Part shown: piece after piece, positions 18,116 through 26,643 of the stretch | Numbering within the stretch: position 1 is the first letter of the stretch | How the letters are laid out: the number at the start of each line of letters is the position of its first letter | Assembly: GCA_027858225.1 (NCBI GenBank) | Contig: JAQIDB010000073.1 | Location: 1 to 45,476, forward strand | Source: Candidatus Delongbacteria bacterium | Lineage (GTDB): Bacteria > UBA4055 | Reading direction: 5' to 3' | DNA: 45,476 bases | Made by a program: the position numbers and the translations under genes | Notes under the pieces: model-generated | What the model saw: the letters and a program-made list of their open reading frames with translations, nothing else | Told to the model about the DNA's origin: nothing | The model's database searches: none

Positions 18116-20077
18116 ATGAAAAAACTAATTTTATCACTTATTGCACTGTTAGTAATAATGGTCTTTTTTTCCTGCTCTGATTATGTCGGGGATATGCCGG
18201 GAAATATAAAGCCTAAGCTGGTGATTTATGACACTTATGATAACATAAGTAGTAATAAAACAAGAGTACAGTGGTATGCAAATGATCAAGATGGTACTAA
18301 GATAAAGTATAGTTACTGTATAACAACAGATACTACAATGACAGTATCGGAAGCAGAAATGGAATTAGATGCAGAATTGTGGTCAGAAACAGAAGATTCA
18401 TATGTTGAACTTTCTATGCCATTTGCACCTTTGAATTCTGATATAATGTTTGTTGACAGTACGACTTTTATAGATACTGTTGAATTTGTTGAAGTTACTA
18501 GAGAGATAGTTTGGTCAAGATTCTTTCTTTTTGCCGAAGATCCGGAAGAAGATGGAAAAACGGCAGTTACTTCTAAGGTATTTGGACGTACAAATAGGAT
18601 ACCTAAATTTCCAATGCTAAAATCTGAAAAACTTGGATTTAATGGATTTGATGACTATAGGTTTATTATCGGTCCTGATTCATCCCAGATGATTTTAGAG
18701 AATGAAACATCTACATGGGAAGCAATTGATTTTACTTGGAGAGGAGAAGATGACGATGGTTATGATGTTGTTCTTGAATTTAGATGGGAATTATGGTCTA
18801 TTGATCCGCATCCTGATTCTATCGATGTAAAGATTGATATGGTAGCATCCGAAGATTGGCGAGAAACTCCTACTTCAGTTAAGTTTTCAAAGGTCTTATA
18901 CGATTATTTCCTTACTGATGTAACTCGTGACAGATATTCGTTTAAAATCTGGGTAAGAGATGATGCAAGAGAAGAATCTGATGAACATACAACTGCCAAC
19001 TTCTATATATTTACACCGAAGTTAGAAAAAGGTATTTTGTTAGTGGATGATACATCTTTAAGAAATATGGGAAGTTATCTAACGTTTGAAGGAAATCCAG
19101 ATAAAAATGTAGTAAAGGACCTATATGATAGTTTACTTGTGAATGCAGGTTTTACAATAGATTCAGCAGATCCTTTGACGGACTATGATTATTGGGATGT
19201 TGTTACTGATGGAGAGCCAACTTTAAAAGCACTTGCAGAACATAGACTTATAGTCATTCAAAGTGAAGATCGAAAATCAACTATAAATTATGACTCTTAT
19301 AGAAGAACATTGGAAGAATATATCAACGTTGGTGGAAAAGTATTCTTGGTAGGATCATCAAATCTTCTTGCGGAAGATCTAAAAGTTGATAACTACAAAA
19401 AGCCGATTAGGGTTGTATTTGAAGATTTTAATGATTCGTCTCAACCTTTTAATGAAGGAACAATGGAATTTTTCTATACTTACTTTGGAATATATTCCTA
19501 CACACATCCGGAATCAAAATCTTTCTGGTCTCAATCAATGTATGAATCTGGAAATTTATTACTTATTGGAAAGATCCCTGGTAACTATTATTATACAGAT
19601 AACTATGGTTTTGTAGGAGCTGCTCCTGTAGGTCATATAACTGATGTGAATTTCACTGATATGAATATTGATTCTACTGTAGTCAATACATACTGGACTG
19701 ATGCTTCTGCACCATTAGGAACAACAGTTGAGTTGACTCTAAAAAAGAATGGAAATATTTTAACTGGTATTCCTTCTTTTGAAGCATTCAAAGGTGAGGT
19801 TGTATATGAATTCAAGTCTGTATATGATTACGATGAACATAGCGATATTAGAGAGTGGACAAATCCAAATTTGGCGGACTCATTAAATTTAAGCGGTCCT
19901 GTTGCCCAAATAGATGGAGCTGTATTGACAAGATATCAAGCAAATGATGATGTATATAGAACAGCAATGTGTACGTTGCCGCTTATATTTATGGATAACT
20001 CTGACGGGTCAGTATCAAATATGTTTAAAGCAATGATAGATTGGTTTGAAATAGACATCGATCCAATGACGAAATAA
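18116..20077 (+). CDS. Large lipoprotein of unknown function in the envelope operon
   Basis: The 653-residue protein has a lipoprotein signal with lipobox FFSC and acylation Cys20 (MKKLILSLIALLVIMVFFSC). The mature part opens with a fibronectin/Ig-like stretch (PKLVIYDTYDNISSNKTRVQWYANDQDGT is its core, about 31-60). A second module with WRGEDDDGYDV (about 202) follows. From about residue 302 (KGILLVDDTS) to about 425 (DYWDVV, HRLIVIQSED, YINVGGKVFLVGSSNLL) there is an alpha/beta region. It resembles glutamine-amidotransferase-like or ThuA-like folds seen in some Bacteroidetes exported proteins. I cannot name a catalytic triad. It is coupled to protein B (12 bp) and presumably forms part of the same envelope complex. 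Confidence 0.75.
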   Translation: MKKLILSLIALLVIMVFFSCSDYVGDMPGNIKPKLVIYDTYDNISSNKTRVQWYANDQDGTKIKYSYCITTDTTMTVSEAEMELDAELWSETEDSYVELSMPFAPLNSDIMFVDSTTFIDTVEFVEVTREIVWSRFFLFAEDPEEDGKTAVTSKVFGRTNRIPKFPMLKSEKLGFNGFDDYRFIIGPDSSQMILENETSTWEAIDFTWRGEDDDGYDVVLEFRWELWSIDPHPDSIDVKIDMVASEDWRETPTSVKFSKVLYDYFLTDVTRDRYSFKIWVRDDAREESDEHTTANFYIFTPKLEKGILLVDDTSLRNMGSYLTFEGNPDKNVVKDLYDSLLVNAGFTIDSADPLTDYDYWDVVTDGEPTLKALAEHRLIVIQSEDRKSTINYDSYRRTLEEYINVGGKVFLVGSSNLLAEDLKVDNYKKPIRVVFEDFNDSSQPFNEGTMEFFYTYFGIYSYTHPESKSFWSQSMYESGNLLLIGKIPGNYYYTDNYGFVGAAPVGHITDVNFTDMNIDSTVVNTYWTDASAPLGTTVELTLKKNGNILTGIPSFEAFKGEVVYEFKSVYDYDEHSDIREWTNPNLADSLNLSGPVAQIDGAVLTRYQANDDVYRTAMCTLPLIFMDNSDGSVSNMFKAMIDWFEIDIDPMTK

Positions 20078-20113
20078 ATAAAATCTTATATATAACAAAC
20101 GGAGGGAGTAAGA

Positions 20114-22321
20114 ATGAAGAAAAATTATTTAACACTGATTGTCCTTACATTATTTGCGATCAATGTAATGGCTTTGACCAAAGACTACAAAAAAGAAGCA
20201 TTGACAACAAAAAAAATAGATTTCCAAAAAACTTCTTCATCAAAGGCGCCTTTTGTTGGTACTGATGGTGGTATCTTTGATGGTTCGGTAAATGGTTATG
20301 GTTGGTACCAAGGTTACAATAGAAAGATTCAAGTTAATATGGATCCACTTACTGGACCAATGTTTGGTTCTGTTTACAGACAGAATAATACTGATGCTAA
20401 TTCAGGCCAAATCGGCGGTATGATAGGTAGTTGGGCAACTGATACATTCAATGGTTATACTTCTGAGTTAATGCCAGCATCGTCAGCATGGGCAGCACCA
20501 GGTGGTAGATATCCTTATGCAAATGAATTTATTAATGGATACTTCTTTGGAACATGGAACGATTACGAAGGTGTGGCAACTACTGGTATGAATTCACTTC
20601 CAGTATTCGCTGTTGCAGATGCGACTTTCGGAGCGGATTGGGCTCTTTGGTCAGATAATGGTATTATTGAAGCAACCGAAGGTGGGGCAATACCTGTTGA
20701 TGCTTGGTGTCCAACTGGTGATGTTGTTTATGATGCTGCAACTGGATATTATTACTGGATGCAAAGTTGGAGATGGCGTTTGGGTAATTGGACAGGAAAC
20801 CAAACAAGTTTTGTTATTGGAAGAACTTTGACTCCTGGTGATATTACAAGTTGGGTATGGTCAGATTATAACGATGAAGGTTTTGATTGTACAGCAGATG
20901 ATTCACCTCAACTACAGATGTTAGATAGTCACATAGCTTACGCAAAAGACATCTATGGTAATGGAACTGGTAAAGGTATTATAGTAAACGCTGGAAATGA
21001 TTACAATGATTCTTGGATTACAAGTATAGATTCTATTGGTTGGAACGATTCATTAAGTGTTACAATATGGGATACTGTTACAGTTGATCTAGGAATAAAA
21101 ATAAACTATATGTACACTACAAATTGGGGTGGAGATTACTCAACAGGAGATTGGAAACCTAATTGGAAAAAAAGATCTGATGGAGCATGGTTTCAAGTTG
21201 AGCCATCTGAAATATTTGATTGGATAGGAACTGCATATACAACAACGGATACGCTTCAGGCTGGAAATGGTTCAGATTCACTAGTAACATATGAAACAGT
21301 AATAGATGATGCTTCAATAAATTGGGACTGTTCAGCTATAGCAACAGAATACGATCAAGTACATATTTTAGCTAGAGTGTATGGTTCAACAACAGATCCA
21401 GATAGCCCTTGGGCAGGTTGGACTATTTATGGAAATGATGATGGAGATCTAATAGGTGGTTATTATGATATTAGAGGTACTATCACTGATACAGGTGTTA
21501 TTTGGCATAACGCAGTATTTATTGCTAATGTTGTAGGAATGGATACAGATACAGTTGAATGGCAGACAGATATGGCAATCGGATATGCAGGATATGGTCA
21601 GATTTATGCAACATGGCTTGACAAACCTGTAAGTAGAGGCGTTGTTAATCCTTATGCTGAAGCTGATCAAAATTCAGCTTGGATAGATGATGCATATTTT
21701 AGTTATTCTGATAACGATGGATTGAATTGGGAAACCGATAAAACAGTAACATTTGATTATACTGTAGGTCCTCCAGTTTATCCAACTACACCATATGTTG
21801 CAAAGTATGCTAAAAACATAACTAATAGTAAAACTTTACATGAAGAAGGATGGCAAATAGCTAATCATGGTATGGTAACACATGTAGATGGAACTACTAG
21901 TGAAGGTGCTTTAGAAGTTTATGCAATACATCAATACTATGATGTAGAGAACAGTTATGATCCTGCATTAGAATACTTTGATCATGAGCAATTCTTGCAT
22001 GTATGGAAGATTACAGGTAAAACAACAGGAATTACGACTGAAGATGTTGCGATTGATATGGATTTTCAGTTAATGCAAAATTATCCAAACCCATTTAATC
22101 CAAGTACTGAGATTAATTTCAAGATCCAAAATGATGCTAAGGTTAAACTTACTGTATTCAACTCTAAAGGAGAATCAGTAGTATCTTTAGTTGATGGTAA
22201 AATGGCAAAGGGACTTCACAAAGTTAATTTTGATGCTACAGAATTAAATTCAGGAATTTACTTCTATCAATTAGATGTAAATGGAATGAAATCAACAAAG
22301 AAAATGGTATTAGCTAAATAA
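20114..22321 (+). CDS. Secreted protein C with classic T9SS type A sorting domain
   Basis: The 735-residue protein has a signal peptide (MKKNYLTLIVLTLFAINVMA). A repeat-poor, Gly/Tyr/Trp/Asp-rich secreted body follows (GYGWYQGYNRKI, IGGMIGSW, YMYTTNWGGDYSTGDW). The C-terminal domain from about residue 654 carries MQNYPNPFNPSTEINFKI, VFNSKGE, GLHKVNFDA, NSGIYFYQL and KKMVLAK. This tail is the standard type IX secretion sorting signal: export through the outer membrane, then cleavage and attachment at the surface. It is a paralogue of the protein at 27767. The SD is GGAGGGAG. Function of the body is unknown. Its position upstream of a PorV-like gene fits a cargo-shuttle pair. Confidence 0.88.
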   Translation: MKKNYLTLIVLTLFAINVMALTKDYKKEALTTKKIDFQKTSSSKAPFVGTDGGIFDGSVNGYGWYQGYNRKIQVNMDPLTGPMFGSVYRQNNTDANSGQIGGMIGSWATDTFNGYTSELMPASSAWAAPGGRYPYANEFINGYFFGTWNDYEGVATTGMNSLPVFAVADATFGADWALWSDNGIIEATEGGAIPVDAWCPTGDVVYDAATGYYYWMQSWRWRLGNWTGNQTSFVIGRTLTPGDITSWVWSDYNDEGFDCTADDSPQLQMLDSHIAYAKDIYGNGTGKGIIVNAGNDYNDSWITSIDSIGWNDSLSVTIWDTVTVDLGIKINYMYTTNWGGDYSTGDWKPNWKKRSDGAWFQVEPSEIFDWIGTAYTTTDTLQAGNGSDSLVTYETVIDDASINWDCSAIATEYDQVHILARVYGSTTDPDSPWAGWTIYGNDDGDLIGGYYDIRGTITDTGVIWHNAVFIANVVGMDTDTVEWQTDMAIGYAGYGQIYATWLDKPVSRGVVNPYAEADQNSAWIDDAYFSYSDNDGLNWETDKTVTFDYTVGPPVYPTTPYVAKYAKNITNSKTLHEEGWQIANHGMVTHVDGTTSEGALEVYAIHQYYDVENSYDPALEYFDHEQFLHVWKITGKTTGITTEDVAIDMDFQLMQNYPNPFNPSTEINFKIQNDAKVKLTVFNSKGESVVSLVDGKMAKGLHKVNFDATELNSGIYFYQLDVNGMKSTKKMVLAK

Positions 22322-22338
22322 TACTATTCGATAATAAT

Positions 22339-22367
22339 TTGGTAGGCAGTTTAAAACTGCCTACCAA
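22339..22367. repeat. Perfect 13-bp-stem hairpin after the T9SS cargo gene
   Basis: Arms TTGGTAGGCAGTT (22339-22351) and AACTGCCTACCAA (22355-22367) pair perfectly around a 3-base loop. No T-run follows. It could cause transcript attenuation or stabilise the upstream mRNA between protein C and the PorV-like gene, or be a dispersed palindromic element. Confidence 0.6.
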
Positions 22368-22396
22368 TTATATTTATGTTTTCATTCGGGAGCTGT

Positions 22397-22423
22397 TTGA
22401 CAGTTTCGGACTGAAAATATAAA
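22397..22423 (+). promoter_or_regulatory. Weak promoter-like site before the PorV-like gene
   Basis: A perfect TTGACA (22397-22402) is followed after only 15 bp by TATAAA (22418-22423). The short spacer weakens the case. If used, it would give the PorV-like gene its own transcript in addition to operon read-through past the hairpin at 22339. Confidence 0.25.
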
Positions 22424-22480
22424 AAAGGGAAAGATAACATTGAAAATAAAAATTAAAATAATAAAGCAAAGGGGAACAAA

Positions 22481-23497
22481 ATGAACAAAAAACTGCTAAT
22501 TCTCGTGATGCTTATCGTGGTGTTAGTGCCTGCTTCATTAGCTCAGGATAAAGGTGGAACTGCAGGAATGCCATTTTTAAAGCTTGATGTAGCTGCAAGA
22601 GCATTTGCGATGGGTGGGGCTTTTATAGGTTTATCAGATGATGCATCTACTTTGTATTACAATCCTGCGGGACTAATCAACCTTAAGTCCAGCGAATTTG
22701 TATCATCCCACAATATGTACCTGGCAGACATAAGCTATAGCTACATTGGTGCAACTTATCCGTTGCCACAATTCAATGCAGGTGTAGGTTTACAAGTCTC
22801 ATACCTAACAACAGGTGATATGGATGAAACAACAATTCAAAATCCTGATGGAACCGGAAGAACGTTTAGTGCCTATGATTTTATGGTTGGTGCTACTTAC
22901 GCGCAAATGTTGACTCCTAAGTTCTATGTTGGTGGAACTCTAAAATTATTAGGTGAAGGACTTGCAGAAAAGAAAGTTTATACAGTTGCGGGTGATGTAG
23001 GAACTTATTATAATACAGGATGGGAATCTCTTGTGTTTGGTATGTCTATTAGAAATTTTGGTGGAAACTATTCATATTTCGTTGAAGAAACACCTTTGCC
23101 TATGTTATTTGTTTTCGGTCTTAGATATGCACCTATTGATGATTCAATTAATAAGTTAGATGTTTTATTAGAAGCAGCTCATCCATCTGATAATAGTGAA
23201 TATATGATTTTAGGTCTTGAATATTCGTATAACAATATGTTCTTTGTTAGATTCGGAAGGAAATTTGACAATGATGAATACTGGATTTTAAAAGATGATG
23301 ATGTTTATTTTGCCGATAATGCTGATTCTGCTGATGAGGAATTAAATTATTCAGATAGTGGCATTAATTGGATGGGAACAAGTTTCGGTCTTGGTTTTAA
23401 TATGGAATCAATGGGATTAAATCTTGATTATGGCTGGAAACATATGGGATATTTAGGTGTTACACATATGGTAACCCTCGGTTATGCGTTAAGGTAG
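22481..23497 (+). CDS. PorV/PorQ-family outer membrane barrel protein
   Basis: The 338-residue protein has a signal peptide cleaved near SLA-QD. It has the signature start of the PorV/UPF0164 family: FLKLDVAARAFAMGGAFIGL, DDASTLYYNPAGL, SSHNMYLADISYSYIGA. Repeating amphipathic strands and a GYALR end fit a FadL-like beta barrel. PorV works in type IX secretion as the carrier that takes CTD-bearing cargo from the translocon to the attachment complex; other family members have less clear roles. Lying directly after a T9SS-tailed cargo gene supports the secretion role. AAAGGGGAAC is the SD. A strong terminator follows, ending the operon. Confidence 0.85.
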   Translation: MNKKLLILVMLIVVLVPASLAQDKGGTAGMPFLKLDVAARAFAMGGAFIGLSDDASTLYYNPAGLINLKSSEFVSSHNMYLADISYSYIGATYPLPQFNAGVGLQVSYLTTGDMDETTIQNPDGTGRTFSAYDFMVGATYAQMLTPKFYVGGTLKLLGEGLAEKKVYTVAGDVGTYYNTGWESLVFGMSIRNFGGNYSYFVEETPLPMLFVFGLRYAPIDDSINKLDVLLEAAHPSDNSEYMILGLEYSYNNMFFVRFGRKFDNDEYWILKDDDVYFADNADSADEELNYSDSGINWMGTSFGLGFNMESMGLNLDYGWKHMGYLGVTHMVTLGYALR

Positions 23498-23513
23498 ATT
23501 ATTATTATACATA

Positions 23514-23543
23514 TAAAAAAAGGGAGTTTTTACTCCCTTTTTT
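23514..23543. terminator. Strong intrinsic terminator ending the envelope operon
   Basis: An A-run and GGGAGT pair with ACTCCC and a T-run around a TTTT loop (AGGGAGTTTTTACTCCCTTT core). The symmetric A and T tracts make it work on either strand. It follows the PorV-like stop by about 16 bases. Confidence 0.9.
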
Positions 23544-23639
23544 TTATTGCTTAAATAAAGATTAATGAATAGTATTAATACGTCAAAACCTCTCACTTTG
23601 ACACGAAGGAACGAAAATAGAAATGACCGGAAAAACAAC

Positions 23640-26243
23640 ATGAAAAATATAATAATAATTTTAATTATTTTCTTATTAGGTGAAGCTTTTGGAATTCAAA
23701 AATATACAGTTGATAAGATAAATAAATATTCAGGTAAAAATTCAAAAATCTTACTTGAGATGGTAGATTCTCAGAAAGGTAAAACACTGAAATATATAAA
23801 TTTCATATTAGATAATTCATCAGCTAATGATCTTGCCGTTCTTACTCCTCAATATATCCTCGAAAGTGTTGAGTATGCAATTAAATCAAAAGAGTTCTTA
23901 TATTCCAAACAATACGATGATAAAATATTCCAACATTTTGTACTACCATTAAGAATGTCTCAAGAACCGTTCGAAGAATGGAGAAAAAAATTCTACACAG
24001 AGCTTAAACCGATCATAGAAAAGATAGAAGACATAGAAGAGGCTGCAATTGCTATAAACTTCTGGGCATATGAACAAATGACTTATAAATCAACTCATGG
24101 CAGAGACCAAGGTCCGATCACAACGATGAAAAGAGGTTGGGGTAGATGCGAAGAGATGATGATAATTTATATGGCAGCAGCAAGGAGTGTAGGAATTCCG
24201 GTTAGATCTGCAGGAGCCCCATTTTGGAATTTTACTGATAATAATCATGCTTGGGTTGAAGTATGGACACCTGAAGGTTGGAAATATATAGGTGAATTAG
24301 CCAACAGATTGAATAAGACATGGTTTTCACACACAACTTTAAGAGCATCTCTGATCACTTCAAGAGCATTTGGTAATTATAAGAGTAAGAATGTGATCAA
24401 AACAGAGAATAATTCAACACTATTAAGTTCGATAGAATATTATACGGATAAATATGACGTAAGTAAGATCATGATCGATGATGAGAATGGTCAGCCTATC
24501 GAAGACGCTGTAGTAACGCTTTATGCGGTGTCTTATGGTGGAATTATGCCATTGATCGATGCAAAGACAGATAAATTTGGACAGGTTTCAATACCAATAG
24601 GTAAAGGATCTGTTTTCGTAACAGCCTATGATAACAAATCTAAATTTGGTTATGGGCTTTTTAACAGCCTAGAAAATGGAACTGATTTTAGGCTAATTCT
24701 CAAAGAAAAAAATGAGAATATTGATATAGATATTAATTTTAAATTCCAAATATATCAAAGTGAATTTAATCATGACAGCTTACAAAAAGAATATTTCAAA
24801 GGTACATTCGATATTAAGAATCAACTGGCAAATGAAAAAAGAAAGAATAAATTTAAAAACTACGAAAGAACATCAGAATTTGTAGAATATTTTCAAAGAA
24901 GTTTGAAAAATAATATAGATGTTGATTATTTTAAGAGACAAAAAAAATATTTGGATAAATGTAATTCTTTAGGGGAAAACACTTCAGAATACTTAAAGGT
25001 GTACAAAAACTTAAATGGCTTCAAAAGTAAAAATTATATACTAACCTCAATGATAGAAAAATGGAATGAAAAAGAATTGAATGAAATTCCAGATAGTACA
25101 GCAATTCATAATTTGGTGGATATTTACTATGAAGGAAGGAATAAATTTAAAAAGGTAGTTCCAGATACAATGTTCACTAATAATGTAATCGGTGCCACAT
25201 GGAAATCTGCTACACCACCTCAAAATGGTTGGCAAAAAGAACTTTATAGTAAAATTAAAGATCTCAGGTCCTACAATATGAACACTACTGTAAAAGATGT
25301 TCTTTCCTGGGTTGATTCACAGGTCAAAGTTGATAGTAATTTTACATATAGTTACTACGGTGGATCATTGAATCCGGTACAAATATTGAATATGAAGTCG
25401 ATTTCTCCATTCTACAGAACTAAATTAGTTAATTCTTCGTTGAAATTATTAGGAATTCCGGTACAATGGAAAGGTAGATTAGAATATTATAATGGCAAAA
25501 AATTTGTTACTGTAGAAAGTAAAGCAACTGATAAAAATGATTTTCAGGACAGAGAAATCCGATTATCATTGTATGTTGATAATGAAAAAGTAAAAGCTGA
25601 TCCTTGGAGTAATTTTTTGCTCGGAGAGTACAATAAAGGAGTTATTGAGAATTCGTACTTTGATGGAAAGAATGATTCTTTAGATTACATACTAACGTTT
25701 CCTAGGCAGGATGATAAATTCTTGTATATCGAAGCTGCAGTAAGAAATTCTAATGGGGATGCTAACGTAATAATAAAAAGTATTAACAACGATGATAAAG
25801 AAATAATAGTTAGATTGAACGCTCCAAAAGAGTATTTGGACACTTCGTCTGACCTATCAGAAAAAGCTATTTTAAGTATTATAGAACTTACATCAACTAT
25901 TCCTGACGACAAAGCAAAGGTTATCTTGGTCAGGGGAGTTATACCTACTGAGCCAACAAAACGAATGCTTAGTTTATTAGTTGAGAAAGCTGCAAAATTC
26001 AATGAACTAGATGCTTCAATTGTTATATACACTGAATTAAGAGATAATGATGATATTAAAAATATTTCAGCTGAAAACATTATAAAAAAACAGGGTGAAA
26101 TACTTATTCCAGAGACAGAAGATGAATCTTATCCAATAATTCTATTGGTAGACAAAGGTAATAATGTACTATTTTCTTCAAAAGGGTATAATATGAGCAT
26201 TGCAGATCTCCTTTTAAAGAAAATAAAGAATCTAAAGAAATAA
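23640..26243 (+). CDS. Exported transglutaminase-like protein with carboxypeptidase-regulatory-like domain
   Basis: From ATG 23640 the protein has 867 residues and a signal peptide (MKNIIIILIIFLLGEAFG). A transglutaminase-like (papain-fold) domain spans about 125-235. Its catalytic Cys170 is in GWGRCEEM, followed by ARSVGIPVRSAGAP and His203 in NNHAWVEVW. The third position is Glu219 (YIGEL), where Asp is common. A carboxypeptidase-regulatory-like beta-sandwich follows (about 278-345, IDDENGQPIEDAVVTLYA). A later stretch (KLVNSSLKLLGIPVQWKGR, ~ residue 603) echoes a transglutaminase domain without a cysteine. The C-terminus is thioredoxin-like at best. An open frame extends to ATG 23565, but its charged leader would bury the signal peptide. 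The cleaved or crosslinked substrate is unknown. Confidence 0.8.
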   Translation: MKNIIIILIIFLLGEAFGIQKYTVDKINKYSGKNSKILLEMVDSQKGKTLKYINFILDNSSANDLAVLTPQYILESVEYAIKSKEFLYSKQYDDKIFQHFVLPLRMSQEPFEEWRKKFYTELKPIIEKIEDIEEAAIAINFWAYEQMTYKSTHGRDQGPITTMKRGWGRCEEMMIIYMAAARSVGIPVRSAGAPFWNFTDNNHAWVEVWTPEGWKYIGELANRLNKTWFSHTTLRASLITSRAFGNYKSKNVIKTENNSTLLSSIEYYTDKYDVSKIMIDDENGQPIEDAVVTLYAVSYGGIMPLIDAKTDKFGQVSIPIGKGSVFVTAYDNKSKFGYGLFNSLENGTDFRLILKEKNENIDIDINFKFQIYQSEFNHDSLQKEYFKGTFDIKNQLANEKRKNKFKNYERTSEFVEYFQRSLKNNIDVDYFKRQKKYLDKCNSLGENTSEYLKVYKNLNGFKSKNYILTSMIEKWNEKELNEIPDSTAIHNLVDIYYEGRNKFKKVVPDTMFTNNVIGATWKSATPPQNGWQKELYSKIKDLRSYNMNTTVKDVLSWVDSQVKVDSNFTYSYYGGSLNPVQILNMKSISPFYRTKLVNSSLKLLGIPVQWKGRLEYYNGKKFVTVESKATDKNDFQDREIRLSLYVDNEKVKADPWSNFLLGEYNKGVIENSYFDGKNDSLDYILTFPRQDDKFLYIEAAVRNSNGDANVIIKSINNDDKEIIVRLNAPKEYLDTSSDLSEKAILSIIELTSTIPDDKAKVILVRGVIPTEPTKRMLSLLVEKAAKFNELDASIVIYTELRDNDDIKNISAENIIKKQGEILIPETEDESYPIILLVDKGNNVLFSSKGYNMSIADLLLKKIKNLKK

Positions 26244-26265
26244 GTTTAGAAACCTAGATTTTAGA

Positions 26266-26294
26266 TTGTAAAAAAAAAGGTGGAGAAATATATA
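26266..26294 (+). promoter_or_regulatory. Promoter-like site before the ftsB-like gene
   Basis: TTGTAA (26266-26271), a 17-bp spacer and TATATA (26289-26294) give a predicted leader of about 20 nt without SD. A second -10-like TATATT at 26304-26309 lies 10 bases before the ATG but lacks a -35. Confidence 0.35.
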
Positions 26295-26319
26295 ACTAAC
26301 TAATATATTTTATTGAATT

Positions 26320-26643
26320 ATGGCACTGAGCAAAAAAAGAAAAAGAAAGAGAATACTGATCATTATAGTAAGTATATTGGTTCTTTTATCAAGTTATTAT
26401 CTTTTTTTTCAGGGGCAATTCTCGGTTTTTAAGTTAATTGAAGATAAAAAGCTATACGAGGAAAAGAAAATAGAAGTAGATGATCTTGAGAAGAAAATAG
26501 AACAACAAAAAGAAAGTAACGAACTCTTGAAAAATAAAGACCCCTTTGAAATGGAAAAAAAAGCCAGAGAGCAAGGAATGGTGAAAGAAGGGGAAAAAAT
26601 ATATAAATATAAAGTTGAAAAGGAGAATGAAAATGGCCTTTAA
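26320..26643 (+). CDS. FtsB/DivIC-type septum formation initiator protein
   Basis: The 107-residue protein has the layout of the DivIC/FtsB family. A short basic cytoplasmic start ([11 protein letters not shown]) leads into one TM helix (about 12-30, [19 protein letters not shown]). A coiled coil follows (about 40-70, [24 protein letters not shown]), then the conserved [22 protein letters not shown] motif region. Family members bridge FtsL and FtsQ in the divisome. No SD is visible; the start is supported by the domain layout. Its last 11 bases overlap the argF start, an unusual pairing of a division gene with arginine synthesis that suggests translational coupling. Confidence 0.85.
   Translation: MALSKKRKRKRILIIIVSILVLLSSYYLFFQGQFSVFKLIEDKKLYEEKKIEVDDLEKKIEQQKESNELLKNKDPFEMEKKAREQGMVKEGEKIYKYKVEKENENGL

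Noticed and set aside
23565-23639. Upstream ATG extension of the transglutaminase-like gene
   Set aside because: The added charged residues would bury the signal peptide, and the extension runs through a repeat-like intergenic phrase.
26244-26319. Terminator after the transglutaminase-like gene
   Set aside because: I looked for a stem followed by T and found only weak AT-rich partial repeats.
26615-26632. TTG start for argF
   Set aside because: The SD AGGAG lies inside this extension; ATG 26633 has proper spacing and the family's usual length.
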